64,000 bases of DNA from Psychromonas sp. L1A2 (GTDB lineage: Bacteria > Pseudomonadota > Gammaproteobacteria > Enterobacterales > Psychromonadaceae). The stretch covers positions 1,488,001 to 1,552,000 of the forward strand of contig NZ_WUAG01000001.1 in NCBI RefSeq assembly GCF_009828855.1. Direction: 5' to 3'. Below the pieces are notes generated by a model that worked only from the letters and a program-made list of their open reading frames with translations, was not told where the DNA came from and searched no databases. Of this stretch, positions 56,316 through 64,000 are shown one piece after another. How positions within the stretch are numbered: position 1 is the stretch's first letter; every line of letters starts with the position of its first letter. The position numbers were made by a program, and so were the translations under genes.

Positions 56316-57833
56316 ATGATTTATCCAAATCCAGGTTCAGCTGAGTCAAAGATCGTGTTTAAAAAGCGTTATGATAATTATATCGGAGGCCAGTGGATAG
56401 CGCCTGTTAAGGGACAATACTTTGTTAATAAAACACCTGTTACTGGAGGTGATATTTGTGAAGTAGCACGCTCTGACGAACATGATATTGAGTTAGCTTT
56501 AGACGCTGCGCATCATGCAAAAGAATCATGGGGCAACACCTCAGTGACTGAACGTTCTAATATTCTATTAAAAATTGCAGACAGAATTGAACAAAATTTG
56601 GAGTTATTAGCATTGGTTGAAACATGGGATAACGGCAAGTGTATTCGTGAAACGATGGGGGCAGATGTACCACTAGCCGTTGACCATTTTAGATACTTTG
56701 CAGGTTGTATTCGTGCTCAAGAGGGATCTCTCGGTGAAATAGATCAACATACCGTTGCTTATCATTTTCATGAGCCATTAGGTGTGGTTGGGCAAATTAT
56801 TCCATGGAATTTCCCATTGTTAATGGCGGCTTGGAAGTTACCTCCTGCATTAGCAACGGGTAATTGCGTCATTTTAAAACCTGCAGAACAAACACCTTTA
56901 TCTATTTTATTTTTGATGGAATTAATTAGTGATTTATTACCACCTGGTGTTTTGAATATTGTTAATGGTTTTGGTGCTGAAGCAGGCCAAGCTTTAGCAA
57001 CGTCAACACGTATTGCGAAAATTGCTTTTACTGGTTCAAGCCCAGTGGGTAAGCATATTTTGCAATGTGCAGCAGAAAACTTAATCCCATCAACGGTTGA
57101 GTTAGGTGGTAAATCACCAAATATCTTCTTTGAAGATGTGATGGAATATGAAGATGAATACATTGATAAATGCATAGAAGGTGCAACTTTAGCTTTCTTT
57201 AATCAAGGTGAAGTGTGCACTTGCCCATCTCGTTTGTTAGTACAAGAGTCGATAGCAGATAAATTTATTGAACGTTTAATTGAACGCACTAAAGGTATCA
57301 TTCAAGGCAATCCATTGGATATGAATAGCCAAGTTGGAGCACAGGTGTCTAAAGCACAATACGAGAAAATATTGTCGTACATTAATATTGGGCGTGAAGA
57401 AGGGGCTGAAGTGCTCGCTGGTGGAGCTTATGAGGAGTTTGATGGTGCACACGAAGGTTATTATATTCAACCAACTTTATTAAAAGGCACTAATAATATG
57501 CGTGTCTTCCAAGAAGAGATTTTTGGACCAGTGATCAGCATTACCACCTTTAAAGATGAAGCGGATGCGTTAGCCATTGCCAATGATACTGAGTTTGGTT
57601 TAGGGGCTGGCTTATGGACGCGAGATAGTAATCTAGCATACCGTGTTGGGCGAGGAATTAAAGCGGGTCGTGTATGGACTAACTGTTATCATTTATATCC
57701 TGCCCATGCTGCATTTGGTGGGTATAAGCAGTCGGGGATTGGACGTGAAAATCATAAAATGATGCTAGAGCATTATCAACAAACTAAAAATATGTTGGTT
57801 AGTTATGATATTAACCCAATGGGATTCTTTTAA
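56316..57833 (+). CDS. Aldehyde dehydrogenase, AldB/ExaC-like
   Basis: ATG 56316 follows GAGAGG (56305-56310). A GTG at 56310 overlaps it. The 505-residue protein starts [11 protein letters not shown] and has the general base E262 in [10 protein letters not shown] and the nucleophile C301 in [28 protein letters not shown] marks the cofactor region. Length and the [11 protein letters not shown] motif agree with acetaldehyde dehydrogenases of the AldB/ExaC group. It probably makes acetate, linking to acetate kinase elsewhere in the window. The AraC-type gene diverges upstream. Confidence 0.9.
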   Translation: MIYPNPGSAESKIVFKKRYDNYIGGQWIAPVKGQYFVNKTPVTGGDICEVARSDEHDIELALDAAHHAKESWGNTSVTERSNILLKIADRIEQNLELLALVETWDNGKCIRETMGADVPLAVDHFRYFAGCIRAQEGSLGEIDQHTVAYHFHEPLGVVGQIIPWNFPLLMAAWKLPPALATGNCVILKPAEQTPLSILFLMELISDLLPPGVLNIVNGFGAEAGQALATSTRIAKIAFTGSSPVGKHILQCAAENLIPSTVELGGKSPNIFFEDVMEYEDEYIDKCIEGATLAFFNQGEVCTCPSRLLVQESIADKFIERLIERTKGIIQGNPLDMNSQVGAQVSKAQYEKILSYINIGREEGAEVLAGGAYEEFDGAHEGYYIQPTLLKGTNNMRVFQEEIFGPVISITTFKDEADALAIANDTEFGLGAGLWTRDSNLAYRVGRGIKAGRVWTNCYHLYPAHAAFGGYKQSGIGRENHKMMLEHYQQTKNMLVSYDINPMGFF

Positions 57834-58558
57834 TTCTGAACAAGGCGTGTTGATCTTTGTTATAAGTCATTTGTTTCAGTACACATAGGTAACCACATTA
57901 TTAAAAATACCAGTGCCAGTGATAGTATGCTGGCATAATTTTTAACTAATTTACTGTACCTACTGAGATTGAGTAATAGTATTTAATCTTGATAAACACA
58001 TTTTTTATTAACTGGTGATATGTACCTAAATATTAATCAATATAGTCTCTATTTAAATCCTGGACATAATTTTTTTAACAATGACAACATAAGTCCCTTT
58101 AGACGCAACATGTTCTCTTAACGAAGTCATGTTATCACTTTTATTTGTAATGAAAATATTCGCTATCTTCCGTAGTAGTATCTGTATTGTGTTAATGAGT
58201 TCGAATTATTGGACCTTATAAAAGCCGCTTTCAAAGCCAGTATTATTTGATAATTGCTCCAAAACATCTTTTTTGGAGCACAGGCTGAACCGCTGATAAA
58301 CGAGACTTCAATTGCCAAATTCAACCGGTAATTCATCCTATGGAATACTAAGGTGAAGACGGTACAATATTTCTTAAAATTAACCATTAAAAATCAATAC
58401 GGCTAGTACTTTATTTTTAACTTTTTTAAAAGGTAGTGTTAGAAAAATACCTAAGAAGTATAGACTTGTGATGTTCTTTTATTGTGATTATTGTATATTA
58501 TAGGAAGGCTACTATAACCAGGATGGTTAATTTATGAGCCATAAAATAAGGAATAAAT
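57834..58558. other. Gene-free stretch with a hairpin
   Basis: In about 725 bp, GCTCCAAAA (58256-58264) pairs with TTTTGGAGC (58271-58279) to give a strong 9-bp stem. A 33-codon frame near 58019 lacks a good ribosome binding site and is not called. Nothing else was seen. AATAAGGAATAAAT precedes the next gene. Confidence 0.45.
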
Positions 58559-59830
58559 ATGCATTTCCACCTTCGCGGTAAATTTTCTGTTTTTATTTGT
58601 TTTTCAGTTTTTTTCTTATCTGCATGTTCTTCCCGTCCAGAATTAATGCCGACACCTAATGTCTATATAAATACACCATATTCAGAAAGTGAAATTCCTG
58701 AAACGCTACGTGAAACTAGTATGGAACTTATATACGTTACAGATAGAGGTACTTCTCGCAAAAAAGATGTTAAATATGATGCCAGTCGCTCAGCATCAAT
58801 TGCATATGGGATTGCTAAAGTAGATTTTGAGAATAAATCGTTACAATGGAATGAGTTATTAAAACAAAGTAATCAAAAAAAACGTTCAACTGATCTCATT
58901 TATGAGTTAGAGGAAGTTAATGAATTGGGGCGTTTTCCTTTATCTCCTTATAGTTTTAAACGAATAGACGATAAACTTCAAATTGATAAAGGTATTTTAG
59001 AACAAAAGTCTTACCATGAAACTCAATTGAATAATATTATTAATCAACGCTTAGCAAATAGTGAAACAAAAGATGTTGTTCTATTTATTCATGGCTTTAA
59101 TAATACGTTTGATGAAGCAGTCTTCACACTAGGTAGTCTTTGGCATTTCCTTAAACGACAAGGTGTACCTATTGTGTACTCTTGGCCAGCCGCTGCAGAA
59201 GGGTTGACTGCATATTTTGCAGATAAAGAGTCAGGTCAATTTACTATTTTCCATTTAAAAGAAACTTTACGGTTACTTTTTAAAAACCCTGAAATAGAAA
59301 ATATTCATATTATCGCCCATAGCCGTGGTACTGATGTGGCAACTACAACGCTACGTGAACTTATTATTGAAAATAGAGCTAGTGGCGGCAACCCAAGAAA
59401 AGATTTACGTATTGAGAATTTAATTTTAGCTGCTCCTGATCTCGATTTTGGCATTATCAAACAAAGGTTAATGGCTGAACAATTTGGTCCTGCATTTGGA
59501 CGAATTACTATTTATACTTCTCAAGAAGATAGTGCGCTTGGTATTTCTCAATGGTTAACAAATAGCTTGAGTTTTGGCCGATTAAATATAAAAGATGTTG
59601 ATGAAAATGAGCAGAATATATTTAATTCAGTAGGAAATGTTAGTTTAATTAAAGTGCCTGCATCAGTTAACTTTATCGGGCATGATTACTTTCATAGTAA
59701 TCCTGCAGTGAGTTCAGATCTTATCAATTTGATTTTGCATAATGCAGCGCCAGGTTCAAAAGAACGCCCGTTGAAAAAGCTCGAAAATAACTTTTGGTCT
59801 CTTGATTCTGATTATTTAATTGAGCATTAG
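58559..59830 (+). CDS. Lipoprotein alpha/beta hydrolase, DUF900-like
   Basis: The 423-residue protein has a lipoprotein signal ending FFLSACSS (C23). MELIYVTDRGTSRKKD follows, and then the DUF900/COG4782 hydrolase core: DVVLFIHGFNNTFDEAVFTL, VPIVYSWPAAAEGL, and the nucleophile elbow IHIIAHSRGTDVATTTL. An aspartate in NLILAAPDLDFG and a histidine in NFIGHDYFHSNPAV could complete the triad. The substrate is unknown. It is a single gene. Confidence 0.85.
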   Translation: MHFHLRGKFSVFICFSVFFLSACSSRPELMPTPNVYINTPYSESEIPETLRETSMELIYVTDRGTSRKKDVKYDASRSASIAYGIAKVDFENKSLQWNELLKQSNQKKRSTDLIYELEEVNELGRFPLSPYSFKRIDDKLQIDKGILEQKSYHETQLNNIINQRLANSETKDVVLFIHGFNNTFDEAVFTLGSLWHFLKRQGVPIVYSWPAAAEGLTAYFADKESGQFTIFHLKETLRLLFKNPEIENIHIIAHSRGTDVATTTLRELIIENRASGGNPRKDLRIENLILAAPDLDFGIIKQRLMAEQFGPAFGRITIYTSQEDSALGISQWLTNSLSFGRLNIKDVDENEQNIFNSVGNVSLIKVPASVNFIGHDYFHSNPAVSSDLINLILHNAAPGSKERPLKKLENNFWSLDSDYLIEH

Positions 59831-60019
59831 ATCACTGAATAAATCAATATTTTATATGGCACCTTTCAGTTATTCTGCTGTTTGTTCAGGATTCTAATTT
59901 CTTTCATTTTTGAGACAATGAATGCAATGAGATTACTTGTCATGTTGAGTGCTTTGCAAGTTGTTCGTTGATGATTTATTTTGACCCGTACCTGCCTTTA
60001 GGGCGTAAATTTAGCCTCG

Positions 60020-60142
60020 TTGCTGATAGCTCAGTTGTTTATATGTTTTGATTGTTGCATCTCTTACCGGAGAAAAAGTGATTAGCAACTATTCAGCTGA
60101 CCACCTTTTCTACCTGTTCAAGCTATGTACTTACTATTTGAA
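60020..60142 (-). mobile_element. IS30 remnant (5' end only)
   Basis: The segment matches 10470-10592 of the IS30 element over about 120 bp, including ATTGTTGCATCTCTT, CCGGAGAAAAAG and GATTAGCAACTATTCAGCTG. It ends at the same terminal repeat (ACTATTTGAA). On the minus strand it keeps only the first codons (KTYKQLSYQQR), with the ATG changed to ATC, and then stops. The rest of the element is gone. It lies 36 bp from the purine permease stop. Confidence 0.8.
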
Positions 60143-60178
60143 TCTAAGCAATAACAAAGTCGATTAATCAAGCAACTT

Positions 60179-61510
60179 TTAGTGAGCCGAAACAATATAA
60201 AAATAGTAAATCATAGATGACGCAATTAAGTAAACTGACCAATGATCTTCTTTGTATCGTCCTGTCGCCAATTTCAAGAAAGCATAAACTAACATTGCGG
60301 CTGCAATACCGTTACCGGCGTTAAAACTGAAGATACTCACGGCAACACATACAAACGCAGGTACATATTCACAGACATCATCGTAATTTACTTTCTTCAT
60401 TGAGCCCATCATAATGATGCCAATGTACATTAAAACTGGGGCTGTTGCTGCTGTTGGAATCATTGCTGCCAGTGGCGCCAAGAATAAAATTAGCGTAAAA
60501 CAAGCTGCTGTGACTAATGCGGTAAAACCTGTTCGACCACCTGACTCTACACCTGCTGCACTTTCTAAATAAGTTGTTAATACTGGGCAGGCAAATAATG
60601 CACCGACGGTTGTTGCTGTTGAATCTACATGAAAGTTTTTCTCTATGCCGGGTAAATTACCGTCTTTATCTAGATAACCCGCTTGAGAGCCTAATCCTAA
60701 AAGTGCGCCTAAAGTGGAGAAAAAATCAGGGATAAAAAAGGCTAATAAAAAAGGTAAATAGACCGGACTAAGAGCTCCGATAACATCTAGTTCAAACATC
60801 ATTCCTTCCATGCTACCTGGCATTTGGAATAGATGATCGGGGATAGTGGTAATACCTAATGGGATGCTCACTAAGGTAATAATAAGCACCGAGATGATGA
60901 TACCGCCTTTAATATTTCGCGATGTAAAAAACAGCACTAAAAAGAAACCAACGATCGCTAATAAGACTTCCATTGTTGCTAAGTCACCAAAAACCAGTAC
61001 ATTTTTACGTGCATTTGCGACAACAATTCCTGCTTGTTTAAAGCCAAGCAAGGCAATGAAAAGGCCAATGCCAACACCTACTGATACTTTGACACTTTGT
61101 GGAATGATACGTACAACAAAATCTCGCACACCTAAGAATGACACTAGCATAAATAAAGCGCCACTTATGAACACGATTCCTGCGGCAATACTTAAAGGGA
61201 CATCATTACCTAATAGTGTATATGAGAAGATAGCGACACTACCAAGACCTGGCCCTAATACAAAAGGGCGGTTGGTGTAGAGTGCCATGGCAATGGTGGT
61301 TATGACGGTCATAAAAATAGTCACAGTAAAGGCGCTATCGAAAGGGATCCCGCCTTTACTTAACATGCCAGGTACAACGGCAACCATATAAGCCATGGTG
61401 GCAAAGGTGGTAAATCCCGCAATAATTTCGGTTTTTAAGTTTGTTTTATTACCTTTAAAATCAAACCATTTAGCGATGCTAAATCCAGATTTATTAGTCA
61501 CTGTTTCCAT
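60179..61510 (-). CDS. NCS2-family purine permease (AzgA/PbuG-like)
   Basis: The 443-residue inner-membrane protein has 12-14 spans and AzgA-group motifs: GFTTFATMAYMVAVVPGMLS near the start, a GLGSVAIFSYTLLG segment, and the substrate region FACPVLTTYLESAAGVESGG followed by RTGFTALVTA. Known relatives import adenine, guanine or hypoxanthine with protons. It starts 27 bp after a deaminase gene in the same direction, which supports purine uptake followed by deamination. AAGGAAGC precedes the ATG. Confidence 0.9.
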   Translation of the reverse strand: METVTNKSGFSIAKWFDFKGNKTNLKTEIIAGFTTFATMAYMVAVVPGMLSKGGIPFDSAFTVTIFMTVITTIAMALYTNRPFVLGPGLGSVAIFSYTLLGNDVPLSIAAGIVFISGALFMLVSFLGVRDFVVRIIPQSVKVSVGVGIGLFIALLGFKQAGIVVANARKNVLVFGDLATMEVLLAIVGFFLVLFFTSRNIKGGIIISVLIITLVSIPLGITTIPDHLFQMPGSMEGMMFELDVIGALSPVYLPFLLAFFIPDFFSTLGALLGLGSQAGYLDKDGNLPGIEKNFHVDSTATTVGALFACPVLTTYLESAAGVESGGRTGFTALVTAACFTLILFLAPLAAMIPTAATAPVLMYIGIIMMGSMKKVNYDDVCEYVPAFVCVAVSIFSFNAGNGIAAAMLVYAFLKLATGRYKEDHWSVYLIASSMIYYFYIVSAH

Positions 61511-61537
61511 GTTGCTTCCTTTCAGTTTGGGGTTAAT

Positions 61538-62638
61538 TTAGCGTCGGTATTTAATTAATTGTGTTTCTGTTATGACAGGTTGTTCTGATAAACATAATCT
61601 GAGTGAGTCAAATGCCAAAGGCCATTCAGCTAGCCATTGTGTTTTGAAGTGTTGTGGTGCCCAACTTGCTTCAATGCTGCTGATTATCATGTGTCGCAAG
61701 CTGGTTAAGTCGAAACCAAAATCTTCGACCATAACACGATAGCAATTAGCGCTGGTGGTATTGTGAATATGCCAATCATCGGTACAAGGAATAATATTCA
61801 GGTTTGCTTTTGCCATTGCTCGTATTGGATGTTTTTCTGCCCAATCGTTATGATCTGGCCATTTTTTGTAATAGAAGGTGTTTGATGGAATAACAGTAAA
61901 TGGGATACCTTGCTGTGCGTATTTTTCAGTGAGTGCTGGGTTATCAATGATCGTATAACCATGGTCGATGCGGTCAACGTTAATCAGTTCAATGCCTGTC
62001 TCAACATTTCGCCAATGTAAACCAAACTCTGAACAATGTGCTGTCAGTTTTAAGTCATGTTGTTTTGCAAGAGAATAGGCTTTCCAAAAATGCTCAACGG
62101 GCGCTTGATGTTCTTTATAGTCGATGCCAAGTCCTAAAACATAAGGGTGCTTAAAAGCAATCATTTGCTCAACTAATTGAACGGCAACTTCTGGAGATTT
62201 TTCACGATTGATAGAGGGAATTAAACGAATGATCAACCCCATTTCTTGTTCTACATAGTCAATCGCTTGTGCTAACGCTTCTGTGACATGTTGGTAGGTT
62301 AATTCAGTATCACTTGGGTTCCAGAATGTTTCGATATAGCGAACGCCACAGGCATGTGCGTCTTCTGCGACTTCAATTAATACGCGAATATAATCTTCTG
62401 GTTCACGCATTAATTGGTATAACAAAGTCAGTGCTTCAATACCACCTTTAGCGATGCCTGTTTGGGCTTGATAAGCACGGTAATAACATTTTGCATCAAA
62501 TTTTGATAACTCAACCTTATATTTATCAGCGAAAGCGAGCATGGTTTCAAGTCTTACGCCACCAAGCAGGTGATAATGAAGATCGGCTTTAGGAAATTGA
62601 TGATAAAACTGATCTAACGTAATAGAAGGTGAATACAT
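61538..62638 (-). CDS. Adenosine-deaminase-family hydrolase
   Basis: ATG 62638 follows AAGG with good spacing. An in-frame ATG at 62653 has no site. The 366-residue TIM-barrel protein keeps the metal and catalytic residues: H21 and H23 in DLHYHLLGG, H201 and E204 in TAHCSEFGLHW, H226 in RIDHGYTI, D287-D288 in CTDDW. The usual HAGE, IGHG and NTDDP wording is altered to HCSE, IDHG and CTDDW, so the substrate may not be adenosine. It lies in one operon with an NCS2 permease. Confidence 0.85.
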   Translation of the reverse strand: MYSPSITLDQFYHQFPKADLHYHLLGGVRLETMLAFADKYKVELSKFDAKCYYRAYQAQTGIAKGGIEALTLLYQLMREPEDYIRVLIEVAEDAHACGVRYIETFWNPSDTELTYQHVTEALAQAIDYVEQEMGLIIRLIPSINREKSPEVAVQLVEQMIAFKHPYVLGLGIDYKEHQAPVEHFWKAYSLAKQHDLKLTAHCSEFGLHWRNVETGIELINVDRIDHGYTIIDNPALTEKYAQQGIPFTVIPSNTFYYKKWPDHNDWAEKHPIRAMAKANLNIIPCTDDWHIHNTTSANCYRVMVEDFGFDLTSLRHMIISSIEASWAPQHFKTQWLAEWPLAFDSLRLCLSEQPVITETQLIKYRR

Positions 62639-62770
62639 AGCTGCCTTAATCATTTAATAAAAATGCATAGATTAAGCTAGTATCTGCTTGTTACGCTTTA
62701 ATGTTAAATGCAAATAACGATACGTTAGTGCTGTTTCGGCATTGTGTTTTATTTATAGTGCCGTAAAAGG

Positions 62771-63691
62771 CTAATTATGGACTTCCCATGGATAGTTTAT
62801 TTGCCAATCAGATTGCACTTGAAGGCTAATATTTTGCCAAAAGTCTTCTGCTTCTTTTCTTAAAGGGGCGGGGTTACGATAAAGGCGAATTTGGTAAGGT
62901 AGTCGATATAAAAGCGGTTCAATTGCCACTAATTTACCTGCTTTTAACTCTTCTTGAATTAGCGCATCGGGTAGCCAAGCAATGCCTTTTCCACGTAAAG
63001 CCATTTCTTTATGTAGATGACACATTGATGATTCAAAGACTTGATAGGTATTAAGTTTTGTTACTTCTGGTTGATATTGCTCAATCAAGCGAGCGCTATA
63101 AGATTCTGTACTATAACCAATAATGGGGGTGTTGCTGATATGTGGGTTAAATAATGGCTTGCCTTCGTTATCGGCTAAAGAGGTTAATAAGAAGTTCCCA
63201 TGGCCAATTTTAATATTCTGAAAGGGCGGTTGTAATAAGGACAAAATCTCAAAACCAAGAAAAAAATCACAATTACCATCCATCAGCGATTGTATTGCAA
63301 AATCGACGCGTAGAATATCAATAGAAAAACGTTGTTGTTCAAGACTATTATGTTCAATCAGATCAAGTAAAATAGGCGATGATAGTGAATGTGGACTGGC
63401 AATTCGTATCGGGTTAGACAGCGGCTTTTCAAGGTTATTAAGTAGGTTTAAGCCATCTTCCATTTGTGAAATCATGTTATAGGCTATATTTTTAAATTGA
63501 CGTCCTGCTGGCGTTAAGGTGATTGGTGTGGTTGCGCGATCAATTAATGTTTTACCGACGGCTTTCTCTAGGGAGCGAATATGACGGCCAAAGGCGGGTT
63601 GTGTAATATGACGCGACTCTGCTGCTCGTGTAAAATGTTGCAACTCTGCTAGTGCTAAAAAGTCTTGTAGCCATTTAGTATCAATATTCAA
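62771..63691 (-). CDS. LysR-family transcriptional regulator
   Basis: The 306-residue protein has a helix-turn-helix (WLQDFLALAELQHFTRAAES, then RHITQPAFGRHIRSLEKAVG) and a shortened effector domain. It lies directly upstream of the deaminase/permease pair in the same direction with a 130-bp gap, so it may regulate it, as adjacent LysR genes often do. The N-terminal FGRHIRSLE is of the HypT/YjiE-like kind. Confidence 0.88.
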   Translation of the reverse strand: MNIDTKWLQDFLALAELQHFTRAAESRHITQPAFGRHIRSLEKAVGKTLIDRATTPITLTPAGRQFKNIAYNMISQMEDGLNLLNNLEKPLSNPIRIASPHSLSSPILLDLIEHNSLEQQRFSIDILRVDFAIQSLMDGNCDFFLGFEILSLLQPPFQNIKIGHGNFLLTSLADNEGKPLFNPHISNTPIIGYSTESYSARLIEQYQPEVTKLNTYQVFESSMCHLHKEMALRGKGIAWLPDALIQEELKAGKLVAIEPLLYRLPYQIRLYRNPAPLRKEAEDFWQNISLQVQSDWQINYPWEVHN

Positions 63692-63894
63692 CTCTTCATA
63701 TCCTTTTCCTAATCATGCTAATAGCTTTAAAATGGTAACTGATTTTTAATTTCTTGTAGCGCATCACTATTTAAAGTGCCTTTAACAAAACCTTTTTACA
63801 GAGCAATGCTTACTTAACAATACCTATTTAACAAGGCTTATTTAATATCGATGTGGAATCGCCACAGAGTTAATTAGATATTAATTCATTATAC
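63692..63894. other. Gene-free stretch
   Basis: About 200 bp lies between the LysR start and the end of the next minus-strand gene. I saw nothing else. Confidence 0.4.
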
Positions 63895-64000
63895 TTAATG
63901 CATCATGCTACGTTGTATTTCATTCTTAGCGTTTAAAGCAATGTCAACAAACGCATTAACTGTCGCACTCGTATTATTTTTCTTATATTGAACTTGTACG
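63895..64000 (-). CDS. 3' end of a gene cut by the window edge, possibly LysR-type
   Basis: A minus-strand frame enters from the right edge and ends at a TAA (63897-63895). The last 34 codons encode VQVQYKKNNTSATVNAFVDI and then ALNAKNEIQRSMMH. The pattern (KKNN, S/T, AVxxFVDIA) resembles the last helix of LysR regulators, as in the 10609 protein (AVKNFVNVAI). Partial, and the family call is tentative. Confidence 0.45.
   Translation of the reverse strand, partial: VQVQYKKNNTSATVNAFVDIALNAKNEIQRSMMH

Noticed and set aside
58019-58120. 33-codon frame starting MYLNINQYSL
   Set aside because: No clear ribosome binding site and no recognisable feature; cannot be told from chance.
58163-58387. 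74-codon minus-strand frame in the gap before the DUF900-like lipoprotein
   Set aside because: No good ribosome binding site; overlaps a stable hairpin at 58256-58279; composition not protein-like.

Overview
The window is about 64 kb of a low-GC gammaproteobacterial chromosome. Gene content and protein style (carAB, PepD, Dld-type D-lactate dehydrogenase with LldP, CysB-like and other LysR regulators, TRAP transporter, GFA protein) fit a marine psychrophile of the Psychromonas/Moritella kind in Alteromonadales. This placement rests on general similarity of the translated proteins, not on a search. No rRNA or tRNA gene and no CRISPR array was seen.

Layout. Positions 1-373 hold palindromic repeats, followed by pepD (minus strand), a 38-codon membrane-protein gene beside a perfect FNR-type palindrome, and the pyrimidine/arginine genes carA and carB. 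The carB terminator has been split by an IS4-family element (7006-9535, 12-bp target duplication), which itself carries an IS630-family element (7106-8196). Both transposase genes are frameshifted. A decayed IS30 element follows (9603-10592).

From 10.6 to 24.9 kb lies a catabolic block. It has three LysR regulators, two paralogous M20D amidohydrolases, an SSS symporter with a DUF3311-type small partner, a beta-hydroxyacid dehydrogenase plus aldehyde dehydrogenase operon, a DUF3100 membrane protein with a small membrane partner, and L-serine dehydratase. It reads as a set of import-and-hydrolyse modules for N-acylated or amide-linked amino acids, but the substrate cannot be told from sequence.

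An IS110/IS1111-type element (24968-26482) follows, with a structured non-coding region that may encode its guide RNA. After it come a GFA protein, an amidase, a P-loop kinase-like protein, an Fe-S type uracil-DNA glycosylase, a lipoprotein hydrolase, the D-lactate dehydrogenase/lactate permease pair with its divergent LysR, and acetate kinase. Lactate to pyruvate and acetate metabolism is a common thread here.

The last third holds a zinc-ribbon rhomboid protease, a LysR/DoxX/LigB-dioxygenase group, the YlqF GTPase, a 34-codon membrane protein with its own promoter, CRP-type site and terminator, a TRAP transporter (dctP, dctM, dctQ), AEC and LysE exporters, an AraC regulator facing an aldehyde dehydrogenase, a DUF900-like lipoprotein hydrolase, and a LysR/deaminase/NCS2 purine permease unit. 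The end of a further minus-strand gene runs off the right edge.

Four copies of a roughly 161-bp MITE-like repeat (27.1, 33.1, 39.6 and 50.9 kb) are spread through the window. Their ends resemble those of the IS630 element. One copy separates dctP from dctM.
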